Positions 43,632 through 55,059 of a DNA stretch of 64,000 bases are shown one piece after another (within the stretch, counting starts at the first letter, position 1; each line of letters opens with the position of its first letter). Location: assembly GCA_030248295.1 (NCBI GenBank), contig JASANH010000821.1:186001-250000 (forward strand). Direction: 5' to 3'. The translations under genes and the position numbers were made by a program. The stretch comes from Mesodorylaimus sp. YZB2_4. Taxonomy: Eukaryota > Nematoda > Enoplea > Dorylaimida > Dorylaimidae. Under the pieces are notes generated by a model that did not search any database, was not told the DNA's origin, and was given only the letters and a program-made list of their open reading frames with translations.

Positions 43632-45542
43632 GTAAGCTAAAATTCTCCGGTGTCACCTCGGGGTCTAGTCGGATTAATCCGATCTGCTCCAAAAATCCCA
43701 ATTTTGTCGGATCGGATCGACCAATTCGATAATTGAACTATAAGTAACGTTCCTTCGGGATCCCGATCGCGGTCGGGATTGCCCCTTTCGAACCCGGCAA
43801 AAACTGATCCGGATTGAATGTTGTGGAGATGTTTTAGAGGGTAAAATGGAGGAGAAAGGGGACGGGAAGAAAATATATTTCAGAAGGGTGAGCTGTAGAA
43901 ACTTTAATGGATAATTGAACTGATGAAGAGGAAGGAAGGCATTTGTTTGCTAATTGGTGACTGATTCTCCGCTTTTTTGCTTGCTTAATTTTGAATGAAT
44001 TTTGAATTTTGAATTTTGAATTTTGAATGGATGAATGGATGAATTTTGAATAAATACTGCTCTAAATATTATCTAAGGAAATAGGTTTTTTTGGCTCTTT
44101 ATTTTCTGGATTCTCAGGTTTGGTTGTAGGTTATCTACAGCGGATAAAAATGCGAGAAAAAACACTCTTTTGAAGTCCCCATCCCGAAAAAAGTGATCCC
44201 AAACGAACGCTAAAGTAAAAAAGTTATGTAAACAGCGCAGGACATCTTTATCCTTGAACCTGACTGATCTACTCTCTTTGGTGGTTGGTGATCACTATCA
44301 GCAAATTCATCTGTGAGGAAGTATGCAGATTTATCGGCAGAGGGTCGATTTGCATGAGGCCAGTTGATGTTTGCATTTGGCCGCCCTGTTGGAACCAGGG
44401 GCAAGTTCTTGTTTTGTTTCTGGTGTTAGAATAGGTGAATGTACGAGACCTGTTTTGGTGTACCTGAACAGGCTTCTCATCATGTGTTTTCTAGTGACGT
44501 GTCTGGTTTTCTGATTTGCGTATTCCCCAGGACTAGGCATATAAAGACCAGTTCTAGTGCTGTGAGTCAGGGGCACATCGTGTGATCCTTGTGTTCGGAC
44601 GTCGAATTGAAACTGCGTAGCTCGTTTGGATTCAGTTTTTCTGATCACAGATGGCCAGATTTCCCACCCGGCGAACGAATCGGTTTCAGCCATACTTCAA
44701 TCGGGCACTGGGTAAGCTGTGTTAAGATTTGATGTAGTGAGGTGCTGGGTATCAACCATTACTTCGCTACACATCCAGTTTAGATTCACGTCCAGGTGGA
44801 CAGGCCTTTACTGGAGCGAGGCATGCCCACCCTGGTTAAACTAACACAGTAGGCTGAGGGTCACGAAACTAGAAGCTGTTAAGCATTTTGGTCGTTTTAG
44901 GTGGCCAGCGAATCGGACGTGAGACAAGGAAATAATGTTGTTTTATTCCATTTAACGTGGACGTACATGGACGATAAGCGTGGACGAATTGGACGCGAGA
45001 CAAGGAAAAAAGGTGTTTTATTCGATTTAACGTGGACGATTAGCATACCTACTCTCAAAGGGCCTCTGGGGTCGTTGTTTTCTTTGGTTCACACTGACTA
45101 AGAGTGCAGGAGTTGACTCCAGGGCACGTGCCTGGTTTGTCTGTGGGGAAGATCTAGGACTGTTGAGGCATCGTCGTGCGTTGTGCTTCGTAAATGATCC
45201 TCCGATGTTGACAGAAGTCTTTACTGCGCCATCGACAGTGGAACTGTTCGCCAGCGTGGGCATCTTAGGACCGCGTGCCTTCGACCAGCAGACCGACTAG
45301 TGTATCATTGCACAGAACAGTTGCAGGCACCCTTGCGAGGCGCGGCAAACACGCCTGAGGGGTTTGTTCAGGAAATCTGCAGGAATAAGCTGAGGTTGAG
45401 GAACTCTGCAGGAATAAGCCTTTCGACTAGGCTTGGACTGTTGATGACCGCTCGCTTGTAAGATCATCCCGAACCCGCCGGCACGTCAGCGAAGAAGACC
45501 TGTCGCACTCTCAAACATGACCTAAAAGTCCAGCATAACAGC
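43632..45542. other. Mostly unassigned, with small tandem repeats
   Basis: A short TGAATTTTGAAT tandem run lies at 43995-44050. A 76-bp unit occurs twice at 44909-45046 (containing GAGACAAGGAAA ... TTTAACGTGGACG). Otherwise no gene is recognised. Confidence 0.5.
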
Positions 45543-45640
45543 CATGGAAGGACAGATCGAAAAATTTCTGTGCCCAATTTGCATGAATCGATTGAAGGAC
45601 GCCGAACTTAGCTGTGGCGATGTGTATAGCTGTGGCGCCT
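45543..45640 (+). other. RING-like coding fragment
   Basis: A 32-codon frame starting MEGQIEKFLCPICMNRLK and ending SCGDVYSCGA resembles the first Cys pairs of a RING finger (CPIC ... C ... C). It ends at a stop before the remaining ligands. It is either the first exon of something or a gene scrap. Confidence 0.3.
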
Positions 45641-45912
45641 AGCAGCAAAAAGTTTGGCGTCGACTTTTCTGGATCAATTGGTGAAGTAGCTCTCGACTAA
45701 ACGAATCTGTTGTCGACGGCCAATGCGTGTTTTCTACTGGCTTGTGGATATGGCTGCAATCCAAGCCTATATTGCTTATCAATTAGCTAGTCACAGAGTG
45801 GCAGCGGATGCGCATTCGCGACGCAAGTTTCTGGATGATCAGGCACTTCGCATGACGCGTCAGCATCGTCGTCGATTAGGCAAGACAATCACGCCTCGGC
45901 AAAAGAAAATAA
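45640..45912 (+). pseudogene. piggyBac transposase C-terminal remnant
   Basis: The frame reads FLDQLVK, a stop (TAG) where the family has Tyr, LSTKRI, then RRPMRVFYWLVDMAAIQAYI and a Lys/Arg-rich stretch. The RxPxRVFxxxxDxAxxNAxxxY pattern is the last conserved block of piggyBac (DDE_Tnp_1_7) transposases. The upstream catalytic region is absent. The X3 element is inserted directly after it, and sequence past X3 (TQLQLALRLFQRK) continues the frame when one TAA is removed. Confidence 0.6.
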
Positions 45913-47548
45913 GGGGCCATCCACAAAGGTCGACCGCAAAAAATCCCCCCCCACCCCCCACCGCCCCCCCCCCCCCCCCCCCCCCGCCCCCCCCCCCCAC
46001 CCAGCGCCCCCCGCCCACCCCCCCCCCCCCCCCCTGACCCCCCCACCCCGCCCCCCCCGACCCCCCCCCCCCCCGCCCTCCAGACGCAGTTTTGTGAAAT
46101 GTTTCGTCTTATGGTTTCTTGAGCTCGACAAGATGCCATCTCCTTCGAAGACAAATCGTTTTTGATTTATGGAGCGGATTTCTATTATGTAAAAGCCTCC
46201 ACTAACTTTTCCCACAACTTTTCCCCATATTTTTTAAAGGTTTTGCGGGTTGGGCCGCGCCGGCTCAGTTCTCTACGGGACTTCCAATCATATTAGCTGG
46301 CAAGAGAAACAGTCATGATAAGAAAAGCGGGGCTGAGGGGGAAAGGATTGGAACCCAATCCTGAACCTGGCATAGAGGCATGGGGGTACAAAAAAAAAAA
46401 AAAAAAAGGAAGAGGATGGGAGGAAACCCTCGAACCAAAGAAACCACCAAGGAGGAGGGAGGAAGAGAGGGAAAAGAAAAACCGGCCCAAACCAAAAAAA
46501 AAAACAAAACCAAAATCAACCCACCCACGCCCCCCCGGCCGGCCGCCGAAACAAAGAACGAACCCACCTCCCCCCCTCCCCCCCCCCCCCCCCCCTCTCC
46601 CCCCCCCACCGACCCCGATGGAACATTATTCTCCCCCTCTGAAAATCCTCGCCACTCCGGTTATTCTCCCCCGTCTAAGATCCATTTGAAAAAATTTCTC
46701 CCGCGGGAGAATTTCGAGGAAATACGGTACTCATCAATTTCAGCTTATTTATAATGATTGAAACTCGACCTGATAAAAAACCTGGATGACTAAAGTGTGC
46801 TTTGGTCTGGAAAATAGACTCATCTCCTTCGTGCGTGCAAACTGTTCGATCTCAAACAAAAAATCCTGATCCCGATCGGGCTTGCCCTGATCTCGATCCT
46901 GGAAAAAGTTCATACCGCCCTATCCCTAGAGGTGAGCAGCTCTCATGGCAGGCTCCATGTGTTCTCACTGGGAGCACCTCAACACGAGGGCATACTGGGT
47001 GAGAAGGGGCTTGGGCTTATCGTTAGCTTAGGGACCTTCCCGACTGGTGTTGGAGGACAGTTTCCCAATTCTCTGCTCCTTGGGTGGGCGTCCGCCGTTT
47101 GACAGTAACGTGGTGTCGCCCGGAGCCAGGTGTCCAAAGCCAACGACAAGCTAGTAACTGTCATCCTCCGTCGGAATAGAGCCTCGGCCTCCCAGTCAGG
47201 GTTGCGGGCCAGAAAGGCGGATCAACGCCTAAATCAGCTTGGCCATCGCCTCCCAACTTTTCCCTTTCGGATCAGATGCCATTCCAGTTGGGAATAAGAG
47301 TCCTGATGAAGCCGAAATTGCATTATCGAGAATGAACGACCAAGGAGAAGAGAAGACACAAAGTTTTGAAGGTTTGAACGCGCACTACTGGTGAAGATAA
47401 AAGGTGTTTTTTTGTCATCAAAAGTCTAAAAATTTGCTGCGGTCGACCATTGGCCGCTACCCCTCCCCCGACCGCAGCTGACCATTTTTTGCCAACCCCC
47501 CCCCCCCCCCCCCCCCCTAGGCTGTGGTCGACCTTTATGGATGGCTCC
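45913..47548. mobile_element. TIR element, X family, copy X3 with TAA target duplication
   Basis: The left end is GGGGCCATCCACAAAGGTC and the complement of the right end is GGAGCCATCCATAAAGGTC; both continue GACC. TAA flanks both sides (45910-45912 and 47549-47551), the target used by Harbinger-type elements. The interior includes a C-rich tract, a SINE-like segment in reverse (about 47000-47245) and the same blocks as the copy at 60.6 kb in opposite orientation. No transposase is encoded. Confidence 0.8.
45945..46078 (+). repeat. C-rich low-complexity tract
   Basis: About 130 bp almost purely C with scattered A and G. Further C runs lie at 46565-46610 and 47498-47517, all within X3. Long homopolymer runs are hard to sequence, so exact lengths are unsure. 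Gly-rich and Pro-rich frames across it are artefacts. Confidence 0.9.
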
Positions 47549-47551
47549 TAA

Positions 47552-48133
47552 CTCAGCTACAGCTGGCTTTGCGATTGTTCCAAAGAAAAACCAAAACAGA
47601 ACTCGATCACTCGGTGTGAACTTCAGCTTTCAAACGTTTAGTAGAATCGTTTCAGCGACCTTGCTCATCACGGTAAAAAAACGTTATTGGAAGCTACCGA
47701 CTCGTAAGTCTCAATGCAGCCATCGCGTCGTGTTGGAAGACGATATTGCCAAATTGTCGAAGGATTCCGCAAAACTGGAAAAATTCAATGCGATGATGAA
47801 TGCAAGAAATTTGCATGTACTAAACACCGCGTCGAATATGGGGGCACGAGAACAATGCAATGCAACCGTTGTTGCGCTATGTAATCGTCGTCGTCGAAGA
47901 GTTAAAATGTGTCACGTGCACGTGCTGTGGGCAAATTGAGCACATCGACAATTGACGCAGCCATTTTTGTGCGGTTCGACAATTCGGGTTTCGGTTTTTT
48001 TTTTTGGTCAGCGGCGGCCCGTATGAATACGGAATGGCTGGCGTCAATTTTTAGAGCTTGTGCATCCGATGTCGTTCAACGCGCCCTTTCAACTGCAATC
48101 GATTCGCAGCTGACGTCATCGGCGCAAGCATAA
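47552..48133 (+). other. Possible degraded transposase sequence
   Basis: A 132-codon frame crosses from the X3 end (part before 47549 belongs to X3) to 47939. It contains FSRIVSATLLITVKKRYWKL and basic runs (CNRRRRRVKMC). It may be the remainder of the piggyBac gene or another transposon; not recognised. Confidence 0.3.
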
Positions 48134-48239
48134 ACGTCTACTCTAGAAAGGACGAAGGACTAGAATTTGGGGAAACAGAGGGGAACGAGCTCATGCTCAG
48201 GGCCGCCAACTGCAATTGAGATTCCACCCATGATCGAGA

Positions 48240-48525
48240 AAACCATGCCGTTTTTTGAAGCTCGAAAAAGCTCAATCAATTTCAACTTATTTATAATGAC
48301 TGAAACTCGATCTGATAAAAAGCTTTAAAAAACCTGGATGACTAAAGTGTGCTTTAGTGAGGAAAACAGACTCGTGTGTGCAAACCATGTACGACCTCAA
48401 ACAAAAATCCCGATCCCGGAGAAAGGTAATGCCGACTTATCCTTAGAGGTGACCAGCTCTCACGGCAGGTTCCATGTGTCTTCTCTGGGAGCACCTCCAC
48501 ACGAGGGCATCCTGGGTTTCTTCCT
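48240..48525. mobile_element. TIR element, X family, partial copy
   Basis: Shares the blocks TTTATAATGACTGAAACTCG, CTGGATGACTAAAGTGTGC, GTGACCAGCTCTCACGGCAGG and CACACGAGGGCATCCTGGGT with the other copies. No terminal repeats remain. Confidence 0.65.
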
Positions 48526-50560
48526 TGATTGAATGTATTATCATGCTACATTGTCTAGATTATTGGAACCTGAAATTAACCTATGCAAAGAGGCTTGCTG
48601 CGAGTCGATGTCCGTAAAGTCCTCTGCCATGGAACGAGCAGTAAAAATGTATCACCAGCTTTGTGATACTGTCCGAGTGGGAAGTGCCCCATGGTCAACC
48701 GCCTGTTCTAGCGATCTCGCCTCCAATCCACAATGACTACAACAGGCGATCAAGGTCCCAGGGAAAGGGTTGTTTTTGAAAATAAGTCTTCCTACAGGAA
48801 TTTTTGTGGTTTACATATGGGTTGGGTAGTTGGAGGGAGGAAGGACTAACAATATTCCATGCAATGTACTCCATGTATGGATAATTATTGTTACACTTGA
48901 TGAATTTAATTTTCATGGACTGCAGGCAGAAATAATCTGACCAGGTCTCAATGTCTAAACAGAGTCGGTAACCACTTGTCTTGATTACAGGTACCTCATT
49001 TGGGCTCGTGTGGATATTTGTTGGCACGAAACCGATTTGTTAGCGGTGATGTCCAAATATTGTGCAGTATCAGTATGGTATCGGCGCTGTATAAAAAAAC
49101 GCGTTGCGCAACACTTTTTTTTCAAATCTTGCATAAATTCACTGCTCAGAGGCGTCTCCATTGTCGAGGCGAGAGCATATAAGTTTGGTTCGTGGCTTTT
49201 ATCTTAGTGGCGTGATATCACTCGTCTTGTGGCAGGTCGACGACTGGATCGACTTCACGGCTAAATATAGAAGAGCGTTTGGCAGGTATTGTTGTCGTCC
49301 AACACTTGTTTCTGTTTCCCATCACTGATGAGTCCTCACTTTCATGCACTAGTAAATGCTAGGCGGGGTTATTTGCATGTGTCTTGTTTTTTAGAATCTG
49401 ACTTCCCTCGAAAAGAAATATCTCCTTCTAAATCCGTAATTTGGGGCTTAAATGTAGTTTCCAGTGACCATGTTTCCCTTTCTGTAATAGAATCGCGGTC
49501 AACAGCATAAGCTTCGTCTCACTCATAGACTCCTTCCGATTGGAACGATTTGCTATTCCTTGCATTTTTCCTTGCATTTTTGGATGAGAAAATCCCCGGG
49601 TTGAATTGGAGTTCGAATTATGCCACCGGGGCTAATGTGGGGCGTCGAACATTATCGACTTCTTGTTTCATCAAGCGCATCATTCATCATTTTTGAACAG
49701 AAATCGTGTATCATCCGTACTCATCATTTTCAGCAGCTTGAGCTGTGGTGAGAAGGTCCGCAAACTGTTCCATAAAGGCTTCCGTTTGAGTGGTACGTAC
49801 GTCTGATCAGTGCATGCTACCAGAACTTTTAAAAAGCATTTTGCTGGATACTGGAAAATTCGGATTTCTGAATGGAATCGATACCCTGACATGGGTGAGA
49901 AAGGAGACTGCGGATATTATAAATACAAGATTACTCTGAAGAAAAAATTCGGTAAGATATGTAGTTTATCACGCAATAAAGATATCCTGGTTCCATGAGT
50001 ATCTCTCACGCCAGGTGCGCAGTTACGGGCGAGTGTTCGACTCGCGGGCCAGTAAATCATTTCGTGTAAAATGTGTCCCTTCACCCTCGAGTGCGCAAAA
50101 GCGTTTGGTGATATGGTAAAACAGGAACACGAACATCTAATCGAATTACAGTATATGCGCCAGTTTTTCTCCCCAGCCTAGGGCTATAAACAATTTTATG
50201 CGATTAAACGACTGGTTTGATCACCTAAAACTCCTTATAGTTCTATTAATGGGAAACGCGTCAGTAATAACATAACACAGTACATAACATGGCTTTTCTA
50301 AGCCCAGAATTTTAGCCCAGCAACGAGTCAAAAAAACATTTAAAGAAGTCATTTTCCCTTTAGAGCAGTAAGAGACCGAGCTATCAAGAAATAATGAGAA
50401 GCAACAAAGACTGTTTGCAAAAATCGAAATCATAAATATTAGAATCATTCAAGTGCCAAATAAAATTTACGCATCACGAAGAGCGCATTTTGAAATAAAA
50501 GGCAACAACTTCTCAACAACTCAACAACAGCACAACGAATGCATGAGCTGATTCAGTCAA
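48526..50560. other. Mixed remnants
   Basis: Several short frames without a family signature (for example 49010-49207, with HETDLLAVMSKYCAVSVWYRR). A P2-like fragment is listed separately. I could not assign the rest. Confidence 0.35.
49840..49935 (+). pseudogene. Small secreted-family fragment, P5
   Basis: The sequence encoding ISEWNRYPDMGEKGDCGYYK matches the C-terminus of P2 almost exactly at the DNA level (also the bases just after the P2 stop), but nothing upstream matches the rest of the gene. The stop is changed, so the frame runs on to 49998. Confidence 0.8.
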
Positions 50561-50897
50561 GCGTATTCAAACTGAGTAAAAACTCTTTGCAAAATATCGC
50601 AGCTCACTTTCGCTTTATGCCTCATTCATGCCGATATCAGTATGCGATACTCTGTACATACAGTGTGCTTGGGTCATGATCAAGTCGGAGGCTGATCCAG
50701 TCGTAAGTCAGCGAAGATAAAACGGCAAAAAAAATTGAATGCCGTATCGTCCTGAATACTTCAACTTGCATTTTAAGACTAGGAAATGGCTGACCGCGAA
50801 CCAAAACTTCTTCGCTTAGCTGTTTTATATTGTAGCCTACTAAAAAATTTCTCTACCAGGATTAGTGGAAAGAGAACTCAGGTTTGAGATTGACAAA

Positions 50898-51392
50898 ATG
50901 GGATTGATCTTCGCATACGTCATTTCTGTTTCTTTTGTTGGAGTCGCCTTGCTGTCTTTGATTGCAGCCTGCCAAGGCGAGTTTCATTAAACCATGTTTG
51001 TAAATTGTGTCTGAAAAACTTTTAACTTTAGCTTCTGGAGAGACGACGGTGTGCGCCAACAACATGAAAGAAGCGAAAACAGCAGGAGTCGATGTTGGAC
51101 AGCCAAAAGGTATTTACTCTTTAGTTGGAGAAAAATTGACTTCCTAATCCTCCTTCTTGCAGGGCAGCTAATCACAGTCACAAGATATGGAAAACAGGTG
51201 CAAGTATTTGAAATAAAACTTGCCCATTATATATCATTCTGCCTAAAATGCAAGAAGCAAAAACAAAGCAAAATATCTGCACCCGTGCTTGTGTATGGCA
51301 AGGCAAATGCCCAGACAACTTATGGGTTCTGGATCTCGGAATGGTATGGCCCTCCAAACACGGCTGACAAACGCAATTGCGGATCTATTTGA
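50898..51392 (+). CDS. Small secreted-family protein, member P3 (complete)
   Basis: Exons 50898-50976, 51032-51109 and 51163-51392 join in phase 1 and 1 to give 128 residues. Exon 1 encodes a signal peptide (MGLIFAYVISVSFVGVALLS ... IAACQ). The mature protein reads SGETTVCANNMKEAKTAGVD, then GKQVQVFEIKLAHYISFCLK, CKKQKQ, YGFWISEWYGPP and ends CGSI. Only a non-canonical GC donor (CAAG|GCGAGT) gives the phase that P1 and P2 share; a GT two bases later shifts the frame. Introns are 55 and 53 nt. Five Cys are predicted in the mature chain. The family is unknown and presumably extracellular. Confidence 0.75.
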
Positions 51393-51513
51393 AGTCTTAG
51401 AAAAACAAAACCAAGAATTCAATACATATAATGTGAATGATATAGTATATATAGCTATGAAAAACTGCAATACCTGGCTGGTGGGAAAAGCTGTCTTTAA
51501 AAGCGCTTACTGA

Positions 51514-52141
51514 AAAAAGCTTGCTGATGAATTGTATTGCTCTGGTTTTGATTTTTTAAGTCTTTGCTTTTACGAGTAAAATATTTTGCAATACAATCTA
51601 TTAAAAGAATCAATTCTTCAATGACTTATATTGATTATCTGCGCACAAGATTTTCACACATTCATAGCTGAACCTTTTTCTTAGCTCAATAAATTCCAAG
51701 TATTCCACCAAGGAATTTCAAAATACTGTAGGAGTCATGGTATGCCGTCATGGTAGTTGACAATCCATGCACCCCACGAATAAAGGCCATCACAACATAA
51801 TTTCGTAGGTCCGGATTTCCAAGGTGTTCTCCAAGACAATAAATCTCATATAGGTACATATGTAGGCATGAGTGTGCAAGAATGGAGCTTTGGTTATGCG
51901 CTTCAAAACCGTCTTGGAAGGGATTCTAATGAGGCATTATGAATGCACGCAGAAGAAGCTGATAATTCTGACGATGACAAGAAAACCTGATCTTTTTGAT
52001 CCAAGCCGAACTGGCTTGATTAGATTAGATCTCTTCTCTATTCACCTCATTCTCGCTAGATGAATGCGCGATTTAATATTGCAGTGTTTTAACCGACTCT
52101 AAATGCGAATTGCTGATCGAAAATTTTCCTCCAGGCCTTAG
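51514..52141. other. Intergenic stretch
   Basis: No gene recognised. Short frames at 51872-52063 have no signature. Confidence 0.35.
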
Positions 52142-52467
52142 GACTTTTTGCATGTAATTGCCGCACTTGAACCAGCTGCTATTCTGGTGAAAGTGGTTGA
52201 CACAGAATCACCCTGTAGGTCTATTCGTTTTCTCTTGTTTTGCATTTTCTTTTATGTTTTGACTTGAATTAAAATTTATTTTCAGTCGCGCCTTCGCAAG
52301 CAACTATAAATATTTATGTCATCGATGTGTCCCGTGCTAAATTAAAAAGTCAATTGGAGCACGCACCAATCGACAATACTCTGTTGCTGTCTACTGTATT
52401 CACTATTTTCGTTGCTGCCAGGCGGCCAACTAAAGCCTATATGGGTTCTATTTTATTGATCCATTGA
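52142..52467 (+). CDS. Two in-phase exons of an unrecognised gene (3' end)
   Basis: Exon 52142-52214 (DFLHVIAALEPAAILVKVVD) ends in phase 1 at a GTAGGT donor. An acceptor TTATTTTCAG opens 52286-52467 in phase 1 (INIYVIDVSRAKLKSQLEHA ... STVFTIFVAARRPTKAY), which ends at TGA. The NIYVIDVS pattern vaguely recalls cadherin-repeat or protocadherin tails, but this is weak. Upstream exons were not found. It could also be chance; the agreement of both phases and splice sites is the only support. Confidence 0.35.
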
Positions 52468-52755
52468 CGGAGCGGACGATTTTTTGATAGCCATCAGGCT
52501 GTTTGATATTCGAAAACTAACCCATTTTGTTCTATATTGCTTCCTGTACAGTATGAGTAATAAACACTTGACGTTTCAAGCGCTATCAGTTTACGTGGAA
52601 TAATTTAACCAAAATATATATTGCTAGTCAACCGTGGAAAAAAATTTTTACGAACTACACCTCCCGGCTCTGCACCGTCCCAGTTTCCCTAATGATATGA
52701 AACTATAACTTAATGCAGAGTCCTGAGGTGACTGATACTGCAGATCCGACAATGA

Positions 52756-53778
52756 TCACTTGTGCGCCGCTGACCTACGAGAGACCATCGATGGTGCATT
52801 CGCTGGTGTCGTCACTGCTGCCCTCACTGATCCTTCATTCTTCAACCGTAATAAGACCCTGACTTGACGACGGATGCTTTCATTCGCACACAAATATATA
52901 AACGGGTGCGAGCCATAAACTAGAATATTCCAAACGCTAAGCGCGAGGAACCACCATTTGTTATCAGTAATCAATGGAATGATGGTAAAAGCTAGGCCAA
53001 GCGTAATATATAATGAACTAATGACAGCCGATTGCATGGCTAACTTGAAATTAGTGCGCTGATTTTTTGTTGTCTCACTGGCTTTGGTTGGCTGCTGAAG
53101 CGCAGGCTGTGCGTGAACAGCTGTACGCGCTTTCTTGACCATTCGAAATATCAGAGTGTAGCAAGTGACCAAGCACACGAATGTGAGGGCGCTAATTACT
53201 CTATCGTACCAGATATATATCAAGTTACCATACAGCTCCATTTCGTAGCTCCAGCTGTAGTATTCGGGATAATAACGCATGGAGCAGCAAGGAGCAAGCT
53301 GGGCCACAGAGCTGATAAAACCAAGTAAAAAACAGCAGGCGATCGATATGGTGATCTTGCTTTGATCGTGAATCTTAATTTCTGATTTCGAGTGGCAGAT
53401 GGTGATGTATCGATTGAGAGCGATGGTCATGAGGAACCAGAGGCTGGTGAAATAACTCATGTTGCACAGAAAACCACCAACCAGCGTGTCGAAGGTGTCG
53501 CCGAGAAAACGGCTTTGCAAAAAGGTGCACGTAGTTGAATAAAACAAGAATAGGGCGAGAGTGAACAAATCACTGACACCCATGAAGATCAGGAGTAAAT
53601 AAAACGCATTTTTGGACTCCCGCCATAATTTGTACATGCCTATCAGGACTATAATGTAAGCAACCAGGGTGATCAGGGATGGAAAGAAGAGAAGGAGGGT
53701 AGCAAGCAGGTCGTCACTTGACACCATAGTACAGTAAGTTTCGTAACAAAAATACGTTGGCAAATCCGCGAGCCACAC
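52756..53778 (-). CDS. Srx-like seven-transmembrane chemoreceptor 2
   Basis: An intronless 340-residue paralogue of the receptor at 23544-24551. TM1 is about residues 25-50. TM2 holds FMGVSDLFTLALF, and TM3 ends ALNRYITICHSK. Extracellular loop 2 has the same paired-Cys motif, LAPCCSMRYYPEYYSWSYE, and TM7 ends FIYLCANESIRRQ. Both receptors share AMQSA..TLGLAFTIIPLIT in TM6. The short tail is Ala/Ser/Thr-rich. A plasma-membrane chemosensory GPCR is inferred. Several ATG codons occur near the start; the longest frame was used. Confidence 0.85.
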   Translation of the reverse strand: MWLADLPTYFCYETYCTMVSSDDLLATLLLFFPSLITLVAYIIVLIGMYKLWRESKNAFYLLLIFMGVSDLFTLALFLFYSTTCTFLQSRFLGDTFDTLVGGFLCNMSYFTSLWFLMTIALNRYITICHSKSEIKIHDQSKITISIACCFLLGFISSVAQLAPCCSMRYYPEYYSWSYEMELYGNLIYIWYDRVISALTFVCLVTCYTLIFRMVKKARTAVHAQPALQQPTKASETTKNQRTNFKLAMQSAVISSLYITLGLAFTIIPLITDNKWWFLALSVWNILVYGSHPFIYLCANESIRRQVRVLLRLKNEGSVRAAVTTPANAPSMVSRRSAAHK

Positions 53779-55059
53779 AGTAACAACGAACGGGACAATT
53801 CACTGCCGCGTCGTCGATATCCAAAAGAACAGCTCAGTCTTGTAGACGCGGAAGTAGCGCTCCCAAGTCGCTCACCTAGCGTGATGTGAACAATGTTACC
53901 ATCTTTTTCCTTTAGGAATTATATTAAAAACCTTTAGTCAGGTTCTTCTCCTTTGATAATAAAACGCCCTGTCATTTTTGAACGATGCCCGGAGAGAATT
54001 AACTAGTGAGACCGCTTGAGAAAACACCCTCCCAGCCTTTCAAATAAGTGCATCGAGCTTATACCGCCGATTCACTTGAGGTAGAGAACGTTATGTATGT
54101 GAGTGAAACATCGGCGGGATTTTTTTGCAAAACACCAATTTATTTTCTTCTTTGGTAGCGATATATCTCACCTACAAACAAACCTATGCAGGAGATACAG
54201 GGATATCTTTACCCCTGAACTGGCCGTGTCGATCGAAGCAAAAAGATTTAGGTAACGTGAGATAAAGTAGTAAGGAGCTCAGCGTGAAAACGTAATGTAT
54301 ACATGAATTCAACGTGAACGCCAGGAAATGGGTTGAGTTGCAGCAGGTGTCTAGTTAGACATGGGTCATATCACCAAAGAGTGAATGTTGAAGTATATGC
54401 CTATACAGGAAAGAATGAGACCATTCTGAGCTGGCGCAAAAAGGAAGCTTTTGTGTCACTTGTTCGTGAATACATCGTCTAGAACCTTCTGTTATTCGTA
54501 ACTTCTAAAGCTCAGCAGCTAGGATACCCGTCCGGAAACGTCATTTTTTCCTCAACTCTTAAGCGTTGGTTTCATAGATTTCTGTCCTGACGCTTAAAAC
54601 CTTCTATCTCATTCTCTCAAATTCTGTATAACTCTAACTTATATCATTTCCAACTCTGTGACCAAATGCCTAATTATCTTTCTAGAATATTTTTTGTGAC
54701 TAATCACGTATGTACTGTACATATGTAGAGCCGACAACTAAATTCAGACGGCTCACTGTGGATAAAACATCAGGTAAGGGAATCGACCGCGTAGCCACTA
54801 GGCTGATCTCAAGACACCAGTCGATGTCAGTAATAAATAGGATAGTGGAGTATTGCATAACAATAAAGCTAATAGCTTGTTGTTTCAAGCGTGTTAAAAC
54901 TAAGTAGCGCAATCCTTATTGAGACTGCCTGAGGTGTTAGTTCTCTCGCTCGGGACAAGAAAGCTATGAGCTTTAAAAACTGTTAGCACAGTCATCCCAT
55001 CGATTACCATCTGTGTATACATAGTGCAGCCTGTCTCTGAATCTTCTGAAGTCTCTATT
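53779..55059. other. Intergenic stretch
   Basis: No gene recognised upstream of receptor 2. The first 150 bp presumably include its promoter. Confidence 0.4.

Noticed and set aside
45723-46215. Pro-rich (plus) and Gly-rich (minus) proteins
   Set aside because: They translate the poly-C tract of X3. Only the first 60 codons of the plus frame, before 45913, resemble a real (piggyBac) protein.
51289-51513. A 74-codon frame overlapping P3
   Set aside because: It is out of frame with the conserved P3 exon and has no counterpart in P1 or P2.
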